Positions 24,486-33,372 are shown, numbered from the stretch's first letter. The stretch: DNA of 53,080 nt from Sciscionella sediminilitoris (GCF_000737195.2 NZ_JALM01000070.1:1-53080); one strand, 5' to 3'. Notes: generated from the letters alone by a model not told the origin. Numbers and translations are program-made.

Positions 24486-25583
24486 ATGGACGCTGGGGTC
24501 CGGCATACGTGGACCATGCGCAACCTGCTCGCCGTGTGCATCGTGACCGTGGTCCATCTCGTTGTGCTCGCGGTTTTCCTCGGCGGAATCTGGCTGATCG
24601 CCGCGCTGCACAATCCGATCTCCATCGCCGGTGGCGTCGTCTGCGTGGCGATCGCGGTGCTGCTGCGGCCGCGCCCGGCCCGGCTGCGGGCGGCGGCCGT
24701 GCTGCTCGATCCTGCCGTCAGCCCGACACTGCACGCGGTCGCCGCACGGGTCGCCGAGGAACTGGGTACCCCGCCGGTGTCCCGGATCGCCTTCGATCCC
24801 GGTAACCGGGCGGAATTCGCGCGGGTGGGCTGGCGCGGCCACCGCACCCTGGTGATCGGGCTACCGCTGTGGTCCATGCTCGGGGAGCAGGAGAAGATCG
24901 CCGTGCTGGCCCGCGGTGCCGCCTACAACGCGCGCGGCGAACTGCGCAGCCGGGTGTTCATCGCCTCCGCCCTGGAGTCCATGCGCCGATTCCTCGACGC
25001 GTTGCGCGGACCGGTGCGCGGCACGGGAAGCGAACACGTTCTCGCGTTCACCGCGCAGTTCGGCACGCTGCCGCAGTTCGACGATCAGATGTGGATCAGC
25101 TCCGCGAACAGGGGCGGGAAAACCATCCTGTGGCTGTTCGGCTATCCCGCGCTGTGGCTGCTGCGCGGCGAGGAATCACTGCTGGCCCCGGACAGCGAAC
25201 GCGCCGCACGACACGCCGACCGCCGCTGCGCACAGCTCACCGGCGCCCGGGCGGTGGTTTCCCTGCTGGAGAAGGAAACCCTCGGCGAACCGGCCATGAC
25301 ACACATCCGCAACGGCGTGCTGCGCGGGACGCCCGATCCGCTCGGCTCGCTGCCCGAGTGGCTCGCCGGGCTCTCCCACGCGGACCGGGACTCGATCGTG
25401 TTGCGGGACAAGGGAATCCCCAGCGCGGCCGCGCGCATCGCGCCACTGTGCGAGGTGGCGCTGGCCGAAGGGTTCACCGTCTCCGCTGCGGAATGGGGCC
25501 GTGCGGAAGAAGAACTGTGCCCGCTGCTCGATCCGGTGCGCAAGGCGATCCACGACTGGGCCATCGCGGGATCAACGGCCTGA
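24486..25583 (+). CDS. Membrane protein with catalytically degenerate M48 peptidase-like fold
   Basis: The 365-residue protein has two N-terminal transmembrane helices (about 12-38 and 44-62). After these comes a region that follows M48 metallopeptidases closely: RVGWRGHRTLVIGLPLWSML, then a helix in the HExxH position. There the sequence reads VLARGAAYNARGE (140-152), so the zinc-binding HELAH is replaced by RGAAY. No other HExxH occurs in the protein. It is thus probably a pseudoenzyme that binds or regulates rather than cleaves. The ATG at 24486 has GGGGG six bases upstream. It stands alone on the plus strand and converges with the enoyl-CoA hydratase gene, so context gives no pathway. Assignment to M48 is from pattern recognition. 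Confidence 0.72.
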   Translation: MDAGVRHTWTMRNLLAVCIVTVVHLVVLAVFLGGIWLIAALHNPISIAGGVVCVAIAVLLRPRPARLRAAAVLLDPAVSPTLHAVAARVAEELGTPPVSRIAFDPGNRAEFARVGWRGHRTLVIGLPLWSMLGEQEKIAVLARGAAYNARGELRSRVFIASALESMRRFLDALRGPVRGTGSEHVLAFTAQFGTLPQFDDQMWISSANRGGKTILWLFGYPALWLLRGEESLLAPDSERAARHADRRCAQLTGARAVVSLLEKETLGEPAMTHIRNGVLRGTPDPLGSLPEWLAGLSHADRDSIVLRDKGIPSAAARIAPLCEVALAEGFTVSAAEWGRAEEELCPLLDPVRKAIHDWAIAGSTA

Positions 25584-25612
25584 ACCCGGCGGCCGGGGAT
25601 CACCATTCGCGG

Positions 25613-26347
25613 CTAACGGCGCAGCGAGTCCAGGTACTCGCGCAGAATCCGCGCGGTTTCCCCGGACTCCCAGAACTCCAGCACCGCGGGATCGTCGCCG
25701 GGCCGGTCGGCTTCGATGCGTTCCCGCGCGGGCCGCTGCAGCTGCCGCTTGGCGAAGGCGAACACCTCGGGCCGGGTACCGGCGAGCGCCCCGGCACGGC
25801 GCAGCGCCTCGTCCGGCAACCGTTCCGGTGCCACGATCTCGTGCACCAGCCCGATCGACACGGCCTGCTCCGCGCTGAGCCGGGCGGCCCCGAGCACCAT
25901 CGCGTGCACCGCCGGGCCGACCGCGTGCCGCATGATCTCCAGGGGCACCGTGGGAAACGGCACCCCCGCGGCGAGTTCGGTGAGTCCGATGGTGCCGCCG
26001 GACATCAGCCGCACATCGCAGGCGGCCGCGAGCACGCAGCCACCGGCGAGCGCGTGCCCGTTCAGCGCGGCCACCACGGGGTTCGGATGTTCGAACAGCC
26101 GCTGGGCCGCGTGGCTGAGCGCGGGAAGGAACTCCCGCACGTAGCCGGGGCCGCCCTCGACGATCCGCTTCAGGTCCACCCCAGCCGAGAAGGACCGCCC
26201 GTTCCCGGTCAGCACGACCGCGCGGGCCCCGGCGACCGCGTCGAGCGCCTCCGGGATGGCCGTGAGCAGTTCCAGGTCCAGCGCGTTCACCGGTCCGTGG
26301 TTCAGGGTGAGTACGGCGATGCCGTCGTGGTCCGCGGTCTCGATCAT
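25613..26347 (-). CDS. Enoyl-CoA hydratase/isomerase family protein
   Basis: A 244-residue crotonase-fold protein. The oxyanion-hole segments are TGNGRSFSAGVDLKRI and ALNGHALAGGCVLAAACD. In the first catalytic position the GGGxELA glutamate of hydratases is replaced (GGCVLA), while the second acidic residue is kept in GLTELAAGVPFP. It may therefore be an isomerase, hydrolase or lyase rather than a classical hydratase. The ATG at 26347 has GAGGA eight bases upstream; an earlier start at 26380 lacks support. It lies 45 bases after the YczE-like gene on the same strand and may be co-transcribed. Confidence 0.85.
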   Translation of the reverse strand: MIETADHDGIAVLTLNHGPVNALDLELLTAIPEALDAVAGARAVVLTGNGRSFSAGVDLKRIVEGGPGYVREFLPALSHAAQRLFEHPNPVVAALNGHALAGGCVLAAACDVRLMSGGTIGLTELAAGVPFPTVPLEIMRHAVGPAVHAMVLGAARLSAEQAVSIGLVHEIVAPERLPDEALRRAGALAGTRPEVFAFAKRQLQRPARERIEADRPGDDPAVLEFWESGETARILREYLDSLRR

Positions 26348-26392
26348 GCCGCGATCCTCGCCGATCCGGAGCCCGGGCACCAGGGTGAGCTT

Positions 26393-27046
26393 CTAATCAC
26401 CCGGCTGATCACCGGCGAGCCGGACCGTGGTGAACCGCAGGAAGTACTGCACCATCGGGCCCATCACCAGCGCGATCACCAGCGTCCCGAGACCGACCGT
26501 GCCACCGAGCAGCCAGCCCGCGGTGAGCACGATCGCCTCGATCGCGGTGCGCACCATCCAGACCGGTCTCCCGGTGACCCGCACGGCACCGGTCATCAGC
26601 CCGTCCCGCGGACCGGAACCGAACCGCGCGCCGAGATAGACCGCGTCGGCGAAGGTCAGCATCAGCAGCCCGATGACGTAGTAACCGAGCTGCATCGTGA
26701 ACGTGTGCACGGCGGGAATGACCAGCGCCGACACATCCGCGGCCGTCCCGACGAGCAGCACGTTCAGGAAGGTGCCCAGACCGGGAAGTTCGCGCAGCGG
26801 GATCCAGAACACCAGCACCACGACCGCGATCAGGTTCGTCACCAGGCCGAAGCTCAGCCCGGTCCGCTGGCTGACCCCTTCGGAGAGCACGGTCCAGCTC
26901 GCGGCGCCGAGCCCGGAGTGCACCAGGAAGGTGAGCGAGGTCCCATAGCCGAACAGGCCGAGCAGCAGTTGCGGGACACGCAGCCACTTCTTCTCGGCGC
27001 GCAGCTGCTCGACGGCCGTCATCCGGCGCGCCACGGTACTGGTCAT
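26393..27046 (-). CDS. YczE/YyaS/YitT-type membrane protein
   Basis: The 217-residue protein has five or so transmembrane helices and family landmarks: LFGYGTSLTFLVHSGLGAASWTVLSEG in the first pair and ARFGSGPRDGLMTGAV in the fourth loop. It is divergent from a MocR-type PLP regulator, a pairing repeatedly seen in actinobacteria, and the common guess is that MocR controls it. The transported or sensed compound is not known. The start at 27046 leaves a 60-base shared promoter region containing the dyad 27064-27090. Confidence 0.82.
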   Translation of the reverse strand: MTSTVARRMTAVEQLRAEKKWLRVPQLLLGLFGYGTSLTFLVHSGLGAASWTVLSEGVSQRTGLSFGLVTNLIAVVVLVFWIPLRELPGLGTFLNVLLVGTAADVSALVIPAVHTFTMQLGYYVIGLLMLTFADAVYLGARFGSGPRDGLMTGAVRVTGRPVWMVRTAIEAIVLTAGWLLGGTVGLGTLVIALVMGPMVQYFLRFTTVRLAGDQPGD

Positions 27047-27063
27047 GGCCCCAGCCTGGCCGC

Positions 27064-27090
27064 ATCTGGAGTTGATTCAAAGGTCCAGAT
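27064..27090. promoter_or_regulatory. MocR operator candidate ATCTGGA-N13-TCCAGAT
   Basis: Perfect 7-bp inverted arms (27064-27070 and 27084-27090) fill the 60-base gap between the divergent YczE-like and MocR-like genes. TTGATT lies within the spacer and may be part of a promoter. Position and symmetry suggest binding by the adjacent regulator. Confidence 0.55.
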
Positions 27091-27106
27091 AGGAGATCCT
27101 GGCCCG

Positions 27107-28507
27107 GTGCGAACCAGCAGCCACAGCCTCGCTCGCCTGCTCGGGGACTGGTCCTCCGGGCCCGGCGCGGCACACCGGCGGCTCACCGAGCTGATCCGGC
27201 TGCTCATCCTGGACGGGCGGTTGCCGCTGGACACGGCCGTGCCGGGGGAACGGGATCTGGCCGGCGCGCTCGGGATCAGCCGGACCACGGTGGCCACCGC
27301 CTATGCCGCGCTGCGCGAGCAGGGCTATCTGAGCACCGAGGACCGCGCGCGCAGCCGCACCCGGGTTCCGGCACCAGGCGCGTCCAGGGTCACCCCGGAG
27401 ACCGCGGAGGCCGGGAGCGAGCTGATCGATTTCGCGCACGCCGCCCCGCCCGCACCCGGTGAGGCGTTGCACCGGGCCTACACCAGGGCACTGGATCAGC
27501 TCCCCCGGCACCTGCCACGGCATGGGTACACGCTGACCGGGTTACCCGAACTGCGCGCCGCGATCGCCCGCCGCTATACCGAGCGCGGGCTGCCGAGCAG
27601 TGCGGAACAGATCCTGGTCACCAACGGCGCGCAGCACGGGCTCGCGCTCATCGCCCGCACCCTGCTGCGCCCCCGGGACACCGTGGTGCTCGACCATCCC
27701 AGCTATCCGCACGCGCTGCATGCCTTCCGCAGCACCAAATGCCGCATTCTTCCGGTTCCGCTTTCCGAACACGGCTGGGATCTCGAACAGCTCGGCGCGG
27801 CGACCCGCTCCGCGGCCATGGCCTATCTGATCCCGGATTTCCACAACCCGACCGGGTTGTGCCTGCCCGCGCCGGAGCGCGCCCGGCTGCGTCCCGGCTG
27901 CCCGGTGATCGTGGACGAGACGATGGCCGAGCTCGCCATCGACACCGAGGCACCGCCCCCGCTCGCCGCCTACCACCGCGAGGTGATCAGCCTCGGTTCC
28001 GCGGACAAGACCTTCTGGGGCGGGATGCGCATCGGCTGGGTGCGCGCCGATCCGGGACTGATCGCCCGGCTCGGTCAGGCGCGCACCGCAACCGATCTCG
28101 GCACCCCGCTCGTCGAGCAGCTTGCCTGCGCCGAACTGCTCGAGGACATCCAGGCGATCCTGCCGGGCCGGATCACCGATCTGCGTGCCCGCCGCGATCA
28201 GCTGCTCGCCCTGCTGGCCGAACGGTTGCCCGAGTGGCAGGTCGGCGAACCGAGCGGCGGGCTCTCCGTGTGGGCAAGGCTCCCGGAACCGGTCAGCTCC
28301 GCACTGGCCGCCGTGGCGCCGGAATTCGGCGTGCACCTCGCCGCGGGTCCCCGGTTCGGTGTCGGCGGCGCGTTCGAACGCCACCTCCGGCTGCCCTACA
28401 CGCTCGATCCCGCCGCCATGCGCGCGGGCGTGGACGGGATCGTGGCCGCGCTCGGTGCGGTGCGGACCGGGCGCCGCGCGCAGGCGACCGAGCCCGCGCC
28501 GTTCTGA
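27107..28507 (+). CDS. MocR-type GntR regulator with aminotransferase domain
   Basis: The 466-residue fusion has an N-terminal winged helix (VPGERDLAGALGISRTTVATAYAALREQGYL, residues about 46-76). A linker and a fold-I aminotransferase-like domain follow: VTNGAQHGLALI, then DFHNPTGLCLP, then the PLP lysine in GSADKTFWGGMRIGW. Proteins of this kind sense PLP or PLP adducts of amino compounds and regulate a neighbouring gene. The GTG at 27107 is preferred, with GGAG about eleven bases upstream. The expected target is the divergent YczE-like gene. Its end is four bases from the convergent MATE gene, so no terminator separates them. Confidence 0.9.
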   Translation: MRTSSHSLARLLGDWSSGPGAAHRRLTELIRLLILDGRLPLDTAVPGERDLAGALGISRTTVATAYAALREQGYLSTEDRARSRTRVPAPGASRVTPETAEAGSELIDFAHAAPPAPGEALHRAYTRALDQLPRHLPRHGYTLTGLPELRAAIARRYTERGLPSSAEQILVTNGAQHGLALIARTLLRPRDTVVLDHPSYPHALHAFRSTKCRILPVPLSEHGWDLEQLGAATRSAAMAYLIPDFHNPTGLCLPAPERARLRPGCPVIVDETMAELAIDTEAPPPLAAYHREVISLGSADKTFWGGMRIGWVRADPGLIARLGQARTATDLGTPLVEQLACAELLEDIQAILPGRITDLRARRDQLLALLAERLPEWQVGEPSGGLSVWARLPEPVSSALAAVAPEFGVHLAAGPRFGVGGAFERHLRLPYTLDPAAMRAGVDGIVAALGAVRTGRRAQATEPAPF

Positions 28508-28511
28508 ACCG

Positions 28512-29915
28512 TCACACCCGGCTGGGCACCGGTTCCCCGGCCACCGCGGGCAGTTCCCTGCGGAACCGGCGGATCAGCAGGACCGCGGTGGCACCGAACC
28601 CACCGCACAGGCCGAGCCACACCCCGGGACCGCCCATGCCGAAACCGTAGGCGCACAACACCATCAGCGGAACTCCGAGCAGCCAGTAGCCGATGAGCGT
28701 TATCCGGAAACCGCTCTTGGTGTCGCCGAGCCCGCGCAGCAGGCCGACGTTGATGTTCTGTGCTCCCTTGAAGAACTGGTGCGCGATCGCGAAGAACAGC
28801 AGGGTGTGCGCCACCGCGCGCACCTCGGCCCCGTCCCCCGCGCTCAGGAACAGCCCGAGCACCGGACCGGGAATCACCAGGTACACCACGGCGATCACGG
28901 ACATGAGCGCCGCGGAGAGGCGCAGCGCCCGGCCCGCGACCAGTCCCGCGTTCGCCCGCTCGCCCTTGCCGAGCTCGGCGCTCACCAGGATCGAGGAACC
29001 CTGGGACAGGCCGATGTTGAGCTGATAGACGATATAGGCAAGCTGGTTGACCACGTTGTGCGCGGCCAGCGCGGCCGGGCCGAAGCCGCCCATCAGCAGG
29101 GTGGCGACCGAGGTGATCCCGGCCTCGGATCCGTAGGTGAGGCAGATCGGGATGCCGAGCCGCAGCACCTCGCGCACCGTCCGCGCCTCGGCCAGCCAGC
29201 CGCGCACCGAGAGCAGCCCGGTCAGCTGGGTGTCCCGGCGCACGATCGCGAGGAAGGCGAAGAAGTTCAGCACCTGCACCAGGGTGGTCGCCAGCCCGAT
29301 CCCGGCGAGCCCGATCACCGGGAACCCGAACCAGCCGTACAGGAATGCCCCGTCCAGCACGATGTTTACCGCGATCGAGGCGATGGTGACCCACAGCAGC
29401 GAGCCCGGCCGCCGCATGCCGACCGCGAACTGGCGCAGCACGTTGAGCCACAGCATGGGAATCAGCCCGGGTGCCAGTGCGATGATCGTCGGCCGGGCCA
29501 GCGCGAGCACCCCGGCGTCCTGGCCGAACCAGGTGAGCGCGTAGCTGAGCGCGATGAGCACCAGCGCACCGAGCAGCCCGACGAAGGTGGCGACCAGGAA
29601 CGAGGCGCGCACCACCCCGCGCACCTCCTGGCGCGCCTGCTCGTCGAGTTCCCCCGCCCCGCGCGCGGTGCCGCGCCCGGCGGCGGAGGCGACCAGGTTC
29701 CCGACCGCGGTCACCACACCCACGCACATCGTCCGCAGCTGGTTGTACAGCGTGATGGCGAGCCCGCCCGCGGCGACCGCCTGCACGCTGAGGAAACCCA
29801 TCATGGTCAGGTCGGTGGTGGTGAGCGCGACCTGGGCGAGCTGGATTCCGGCGATGGGCACGGCGACCGCAAGCAGCGGCCGGTACCCGCGCACCGCCTG
29901 ACGCGGATCGATCAC
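28512..29915 (-). CDS. MATE family efflux transporter
   Basis: The 467-residue protein has twelve helices in two bundles of six, as in NorM/DinF-type cation-driven exporters. LAVAVPIAGIQLAQVALTTTDLTMMG opens the N lobe and LRLGIPICLTYGSEAGITSVATL opens the C lobe. The GTG at 29915 overlaps the stop of the SbnA-like gene as GTGA, making it the last gene of the four-gene operon. It is therefore the likely exporter of the metabolite made by the three enzymes upstream. MATE exporters for small amino acid-derived chelators are known, but the cargo here is inference. Confidence 0.88.
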   Translation of the reverse strand: MIDPRQAVRGYRPLLAVAVPIAGIQLAQVALTTTDLTMMGFLSVQAVAAGGLAITLYNQLRTMCVGVVTAVGNLVASAAGRGTARGAGELDEQARQEVRGVVRASFLVATFVGLLGALVLIALSYALTWFGQDAGVLALARPTIIALAPGLIPMLWLNVLRQFAVGMRRPGSLLWVTIASIAVNIVLDGAFLYGWFGFPVIGLAGIGLATTLVQVLNFFAFLAIVRRDTQLTGLLSVRGWLAEARTVREVLRLGIPICLTYGSEAGITSVATLLMGGFGPAALAAHNVVNQLAYIVYQLNIGLSQGSSILVSAELGKGERANAGLVAGRALRLSAALMSVIAVVYLVIPGPVLGLFLSAGDGAEVRAVAHTLLFFAIAHQFFKGAQNINVGLLRGLGDTKSGFRITLIGYWLLGVPLMVLCAYGFGMGGPGVWLGLCGGFGATAVLLIRRFRRELPAVAGEPVPSRV

Positions 29916-31027
29916 CGTACCCCCGTTCCCGCGGTGTCCCGCACGGTCACCGGGTCGGCGCGCGGTATCGGGACCGGGCCCGCGTAACCGGCGAGCATCC
30001 GCTCCACCTCCTGCTCCGCCTCCGGATCGAGCAGGCCACGGGCCCGCATCCAGTCGTCGTCGAAGATGGTATCCAGATACTTCTCCCCCGCGTCACAGAC
30101 GATCGTGACCACCGTGCTGCGCGGGGGAAGCGCCGCGAGCCTGCGCAGCGCCACATGCACCGCCCCGCCTGCGGTTCCACCGATCAGCAGCCCGGTGTGC
30201 CTGGCGAGCGTCCGGACCGTGGCGAACGCGTCCGCATCGCGGACCTGGACACCCTCGTCGATGAGCGCGTAGTCGATATTGCTGCCGAGCGGGAACCCTT
30301 CCGGATTCCCGCCCCCGGTCTGCCAGTACTCCCCGCCGCCCGGGCCGAAGATGGCCGAACCGGCCGGTTCCACCCCGACCGTGCTGACCCGCGAACCAAG
30401 CCTGCGCAGTTCCCGCGCGGTGCCGCAGAGCGAGCCGCCGGTGCCGACCGAACTGATCAGGTAGTCCACATCGCCGAAGACATCGGTGAGCAGTTCGTGC
30501 GCCAGATTGCGGTAGCCGTCCTGGTTTCCCGGGTTGTTGTGCTGATCCGGGCGGTAGGCGTCCTCCTCGGCGGCTGCGAGTTCATTGGCGATCCGTTTGC
30601 GCTCCAGGGTTTGCGGGCCGCCGGTGCCCTCGGCGTAGACCAGCCGCGCGCCGAGTGCGGCCATGGCCCGCAGTTTGTCCTTCGAGGCGTGCCCGTCCAC
30701 CACGGCGGTGAACCGGTAACCGCGTTCGATGGCGGCCACCGCGATACCGAGCCCGGTGTTGCCCGAGGTCGGTTCGATGATGTGCCCGCCGGGCCGCAGT
30801 TCGCCCGCCCGTTCGGCCTCGATGAGCATCTGCTCGGCCATCCGCACCTTCGCCGAACCGGTCGGGTTGAACTGCTCGAGTTTGAGCAGCAACCTGCTCC
30901 CGGTCTCGGTGGTACACAGCTGGAAAAGCGGGGTGTGTCCGATCAGTTCGGACACCCGGGACACGATGCGTTCACCTCGCCGGTACGGCACGCTCATAAC
31001 GCGATCCAGCCTCTCTTCGGGGTTCAT
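29912..31027 (-). CDS. SbnA-like PLP synthase (cysteine synthase fold II)
   Basis: The 371-residue protein belongs to the CysK/CBS fold. The PLP lysine is Lys60 in FNPTGSAKVRMAE, TSGNTG (87-92) binds the substrate carboxylate, and SVGTGGSLCGTA forms the cofactor phosphate loop. In S. aureus, SbnA joins O-phospho-L-serine and L-glutamate to N-(1-amino-1-carboxy-2-ethyl)glutamate, feeding SbnB. The presence of an SbnB-like partner two genes upstream supports that role rather than cysteine synthesis. The residue after the lysine pair is Val where CysK has Asp (KDR becomes KVR). The start is the ATG at 31027, 42 bases after the decarboxylase stop; an ATG at 30997 is possible. MATE follows by GTGA overlap. 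Confidence 0.82.
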   Translation of the reverse strand: MNPEERLDRVMSVPYRRGERIVSRVSELIGHTPLFQLCTTETGSRLLLKLEQFNPTGSAKVRMAEQMLIEAERAGELRPGGHIIEPTSGNTGLGIAVAAIERGYRFTAVVDGHASKDKLRAMAALGARLVYAEGTGGPQTLERKRIANELAAAEEDAYRPDQHNNPGNQDGYRNLAHELLTDVFGDVDYLISSVGTGGSLCGTARELRRLGSRVSTVGVEPAGSAIFGPGGGEYWQTGGGNPEGFPLGSNIDYALIDEGVQVRDADAFATVRTLARHTGLLIGGTAGGAVHVALRRLAALPPRSTVVTIVCDAGEKYLDTIFDDDWMRARGLLDPEAEQEVERMLAGYAGPVPIPRADPVTVRDTAGTGVR

Positions 31028-31069
31028 GGCCGTTGGTTGTCAGCACCTGCGGTGGGCACGGCTTTCGGG

Positions 31070-32401
31070 TCAGGAAACGGGACGTTCGATCCGCCACCGG
31101 GTTTGCTCGTTCTCGGTCGAGACCACGATCCTGGCGGGCAGCGGAAGCTGGTGGAACTCGGTTTCGTTCTTGTCCATCTGATAGCCGGCGGTGTTCGGGT
31201 ACACCAGCAGGTCACCATTGCGGGGCGCGCGGGGGAACGCGATCTTGCGCCAGCTCAGCATGTCGTAGTCAAGGCAACTGGAACCGCCGACACAGGCCGA
31301 GACCGGTTCCCCCGTGCCGGATTCGGGCCACAGCACCGGATCCGGCAGGTATTCGCTGCCCTTCCACTGTTCCGAGATGCTCATGCTCAGCCCGGCGACG
31401 GTGACGATCCCGTAGTCCCGGCGCGGTTTGTAGCCCTGCACCGGGAACACGGTGAACCCGCAACCGTCCAGCAGCGCGCGCCCCGGTTCGAGCAGCAGCC
31501 GGGTCCCGGTCTCCCGCAGCTGCGCGGCGAGCCGGTCGGTGTCCAGGATCGCGGCCAGCATCCGCGCACCGGTCGGCTCCGAATGGTACGGATAGAAATG
31601 GGTGAACTTCTTCTCCGCGTGGAACCAGGAGTCCGCGTATTCCCGGTGGAATCGCTCCCAGTCCCGCGCATCGAGGTAATCGACCGCGAACCCGCCGCCG
31701 ATCGAAATCGAGTCCGCGGGCAGTCCCGCGGCGCGCGCCGTACGGCAGCGTTCGATCAGCTCGGCGGCGAGCGCGGCACGCGGAGCCACTTCGTAACCGT
31801 TGAGGTGAAAGGAAAACCCCTCCATCCGGAGGGCATCACCCGCCGCGGCACAGCGCCGGATCGCCTCGTCGAGCTCGTCCCCGGTGAACCCGAACCGGCT
31901 GTGCGGATTGGTTTCCGGCAGCACCCGCAGCAGGATCCGCAGCGCGCCCGCGGTTTCGGCGAGCGCGCACACCCGGTCCAGTTCGTCGAGCGCATCCACC
32001 GCGAGCAGGGCACCGTGCCTGGCCGCGAGCCAGATCAGCCGATCGCTCTTGGCCGCCCCGGTCACCACGATCTCGTGCCCGCGAATGCCGTGCGCGAGGG
32101 CTTCGGCGAACTCCGGGACGCTGGCCACATCCACCCCGGTATCGGTGCGGGCGCATTCCTCGAGCCAGCAACCGGATTTGTTCGCCTTCTTGCCGAAATA
32201 CACCCGCCCGGGCACCTGGTGTTCGGCGAGCACCCGGCGGAATCCGGCTGCGTTCTCCGCGAACCGCGCGGGATGCAGCACGTGGAACGGCCCGCCGACG
32301 GCGTGCGCCATGTCCGCGAGCGGGCCGCCGGGCCCGCGCACCCGCTCGACCCATTCCGGTTCCACGGCGGGCAGCCGCAGCTGCGTGTCGATCAGGTCCA
32401 C
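31070..32401 (-). CDS. Y4yA-like fold-III PLP decarboxylase (DapDC/ODC family)
   Basis: A 443-residue enzyme with an alanine-racemase-type barrel followed by the decarboxylase beta domain. The PLP lysine is Lys72 in YFGKKANKS, glycines for PLP phosphate are in ISIGGGFAVDY, and EPGRALLDG follows. The catalytic cysteine/aspartate pair is expected in GGSSCLDYDML of the C-terminal domain. It resembles diaminopimelate/ornithine decarboxylases and especially the uncharacterised Y4yA group, whose name comes from a Rhizobium symbiotic plasmid gene. In staphyloferrin B synthesis the related SbnH decarboxylates a citryl-diaminopropionate. Here the likely substrate is diaminopropionate or a derivative. 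The GTG start at 32401 overlaps the SbnB-like gene by ten bases. Confidence 0.82.
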   Translation of the reverse strand: MDLIDTQLRLPAVEPEWVERVRGPGGPLADMAHAVGGPFHVLHPARFAENAAGFRRVLAEHQVPGRVYFGKKANKSGCWLEECARTDTGVDVASVPEFAEALAHGIRGHEIVVTGAAKSDRLIWLAARHGALLAVDALDELDRVCALAETAGALRILLRVLPETNPHSRFGFTGDELDEAIRRCAAAGDALRMEGFSFHLNGYEVAPRAALAAELIERCRTARAAGLPADSISIGGGFAVDYLDARDWERFHREYADSWFHAEKKFTHFYPYHSEPTGARMLAAILDTDRLAAQLRETGTRLLLEPGRALLDGCGFTVFPVQGYKPRRDYGIVTVAGLSMSISEQWKGSEYLPDPVLWPESGTGEPVSACVGGSSCLDYDMLSWRKIAFPRAPRNGDLLVYPNTAGYQMDKNETEFHQLPLPARIVVSTENEQTRWRIERPVS

Positions 32402-33372
32402 AGGCGCACCCGCTGACCGCGGCCCGCCTCGATCGCCTGGCTCGCCAGGGCGTGCGCGACCGGGATGTCGGTGATGATCATTCCGCTGGAGAAGGCGAAA
32501 ACGCGGTCCTGCGGGGAATTCCGCGCCGGTGCCCGACCGGCGAGCACCGCGGGGAACTCGGCGTCGATCCGCGCCGAACCCTGTCCGTCGTCGAACCGGG
32601 AACCGGTGACCCCGAGCTGTCCCTCACTGGTCGCGATCGCGTAGTCCGCCTCGGCGAGCGCGGTGGAGTCGACGCCCTTGCTGGACACCGAGATCAGCAG
32701 GCCACCCGGTTTGAGCCAGCCGGTGCGCACCTTCGGATGCGCGGCCCGGCCCGAGGCGGCCACCACGATATCGGCTTCCGCCGCCGCTGCGGGCACATCC
32801 TCGACCACCTCGATCTCCCGGTCCGGGAAGTACTTCGCGAGCCGGGCGTGGCTTTCCCGCATGCCGTCCGGATGGGTGCCGTAGAGCATCAGGCGGCTCA
32901 GCCCCGGCAGCGTGGCCACCAGATACGGCAGGGTGTTCCGGCCCTGAATTCCGGTGCCGATCATCAGCACCGAGCTCGCGTCCGGTTTCGCGCAGGCCTC
33001 GGCGATGAGCGCGGTGGTGGCCGGGGTGCGCGAGGCGCCGACCCGTTCGCAGTCCATCAGCGCGAACGGCATTCCGGTGCGATCGTCATAAAGGCTGATC
33101 GTCGTATAGTATTTGTCCGGACTTTCGGTGCCCTGCCGGTACGAGGTCTTGAATCCGAGCGTTTCGATACCGCCGTCGTAGCCGAGCATCGAATACGAGA
33201 CCGAATCCCTCTGCTGATCGGGAAGCGGCATCATCAATTTCGTCGGACACCGGGAATCCCCATCCGCGAAGGCGAGATACCCCCTGCGCACCGCCGAAAT
33301 GACCGTTTCCGGGCTGATCTCGACCTCGGCGAGATCGCTGCGGCTGAGTACATGGAATTCGGGCTGGGTCAT
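32392..33372 (-). CDS. SbnB-like dehydrogenase (ornithine cyclodeaminase/mu-crystallin family)
   Basis: The 326-residue protein has a substrate domain with PTKLMMPLPD and Lys75 in GFKTSYRQ. A Rossmann domain follows with LMIGTGIQGRNTLPYL (GxGxxG, residues 139-144). In S. aureus SbnB oxidatively hydrolyses N-(1-amino-1-carboxy-2-ethyl)glutamate with NAD+ to L-2,3-diaminopropionate and 2-oxoglutarate. Co-location with an SbnA-like synthase makes this more likely than ornithine cyclodeaminase. The ATG at 33372 is the first gene after the promoter at 33429-33457, with a leader of about 50 bases and only a weak ribosome site. Its 3' end overlaps the decarboxylase gene. Confidence 0.83.
   Translation of the reverse strand: MTQPEFHVLSRSDLAEVEISPETVISAVRRGYLAFADGDSRCPTKLMMPLPDQQRDSVSYSMLGYDGGIETLGFKTSYRQGTESPDKYYTTISLYDDRTGMPFALMDCERVGASRTPATTALIAEACAKPDASSVLMIGTGIQGRNTLPYLVATLPGLSRLMLYGTHPDGMRESHARLAKYFPDREIEVVEDVPAAAAEADIVVAASGRAAHPKVRTGWLKPGGLLISVSSKGVDSTALAEADYAIATSEGQLGVTGSRFDDGQGSARIDAEFPAVLAGRAPARNSPQDRVFAFSSGMIITDIPVAHALASQAIEAGRGQRVRLWT

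Noticed and set aside
24869-27100. Long plus-strand frame preceding the MocR gene
   Set aside because: It is a shadow of the M48-like gene and of the minus-strand crotonase and YczE genes. The MocR protein begins at the GTG at 27107, where family similarity begins.
29912-31027. Housekeeping cysteine synthase or cystathionine beta-synthase
   Set aside because: The fold fits, but the gene is overlapped with a MATE exporter and co-transcribed with SbnB-like and decarboxylase genes, and no CBS domain or sulfur genes are nearby.
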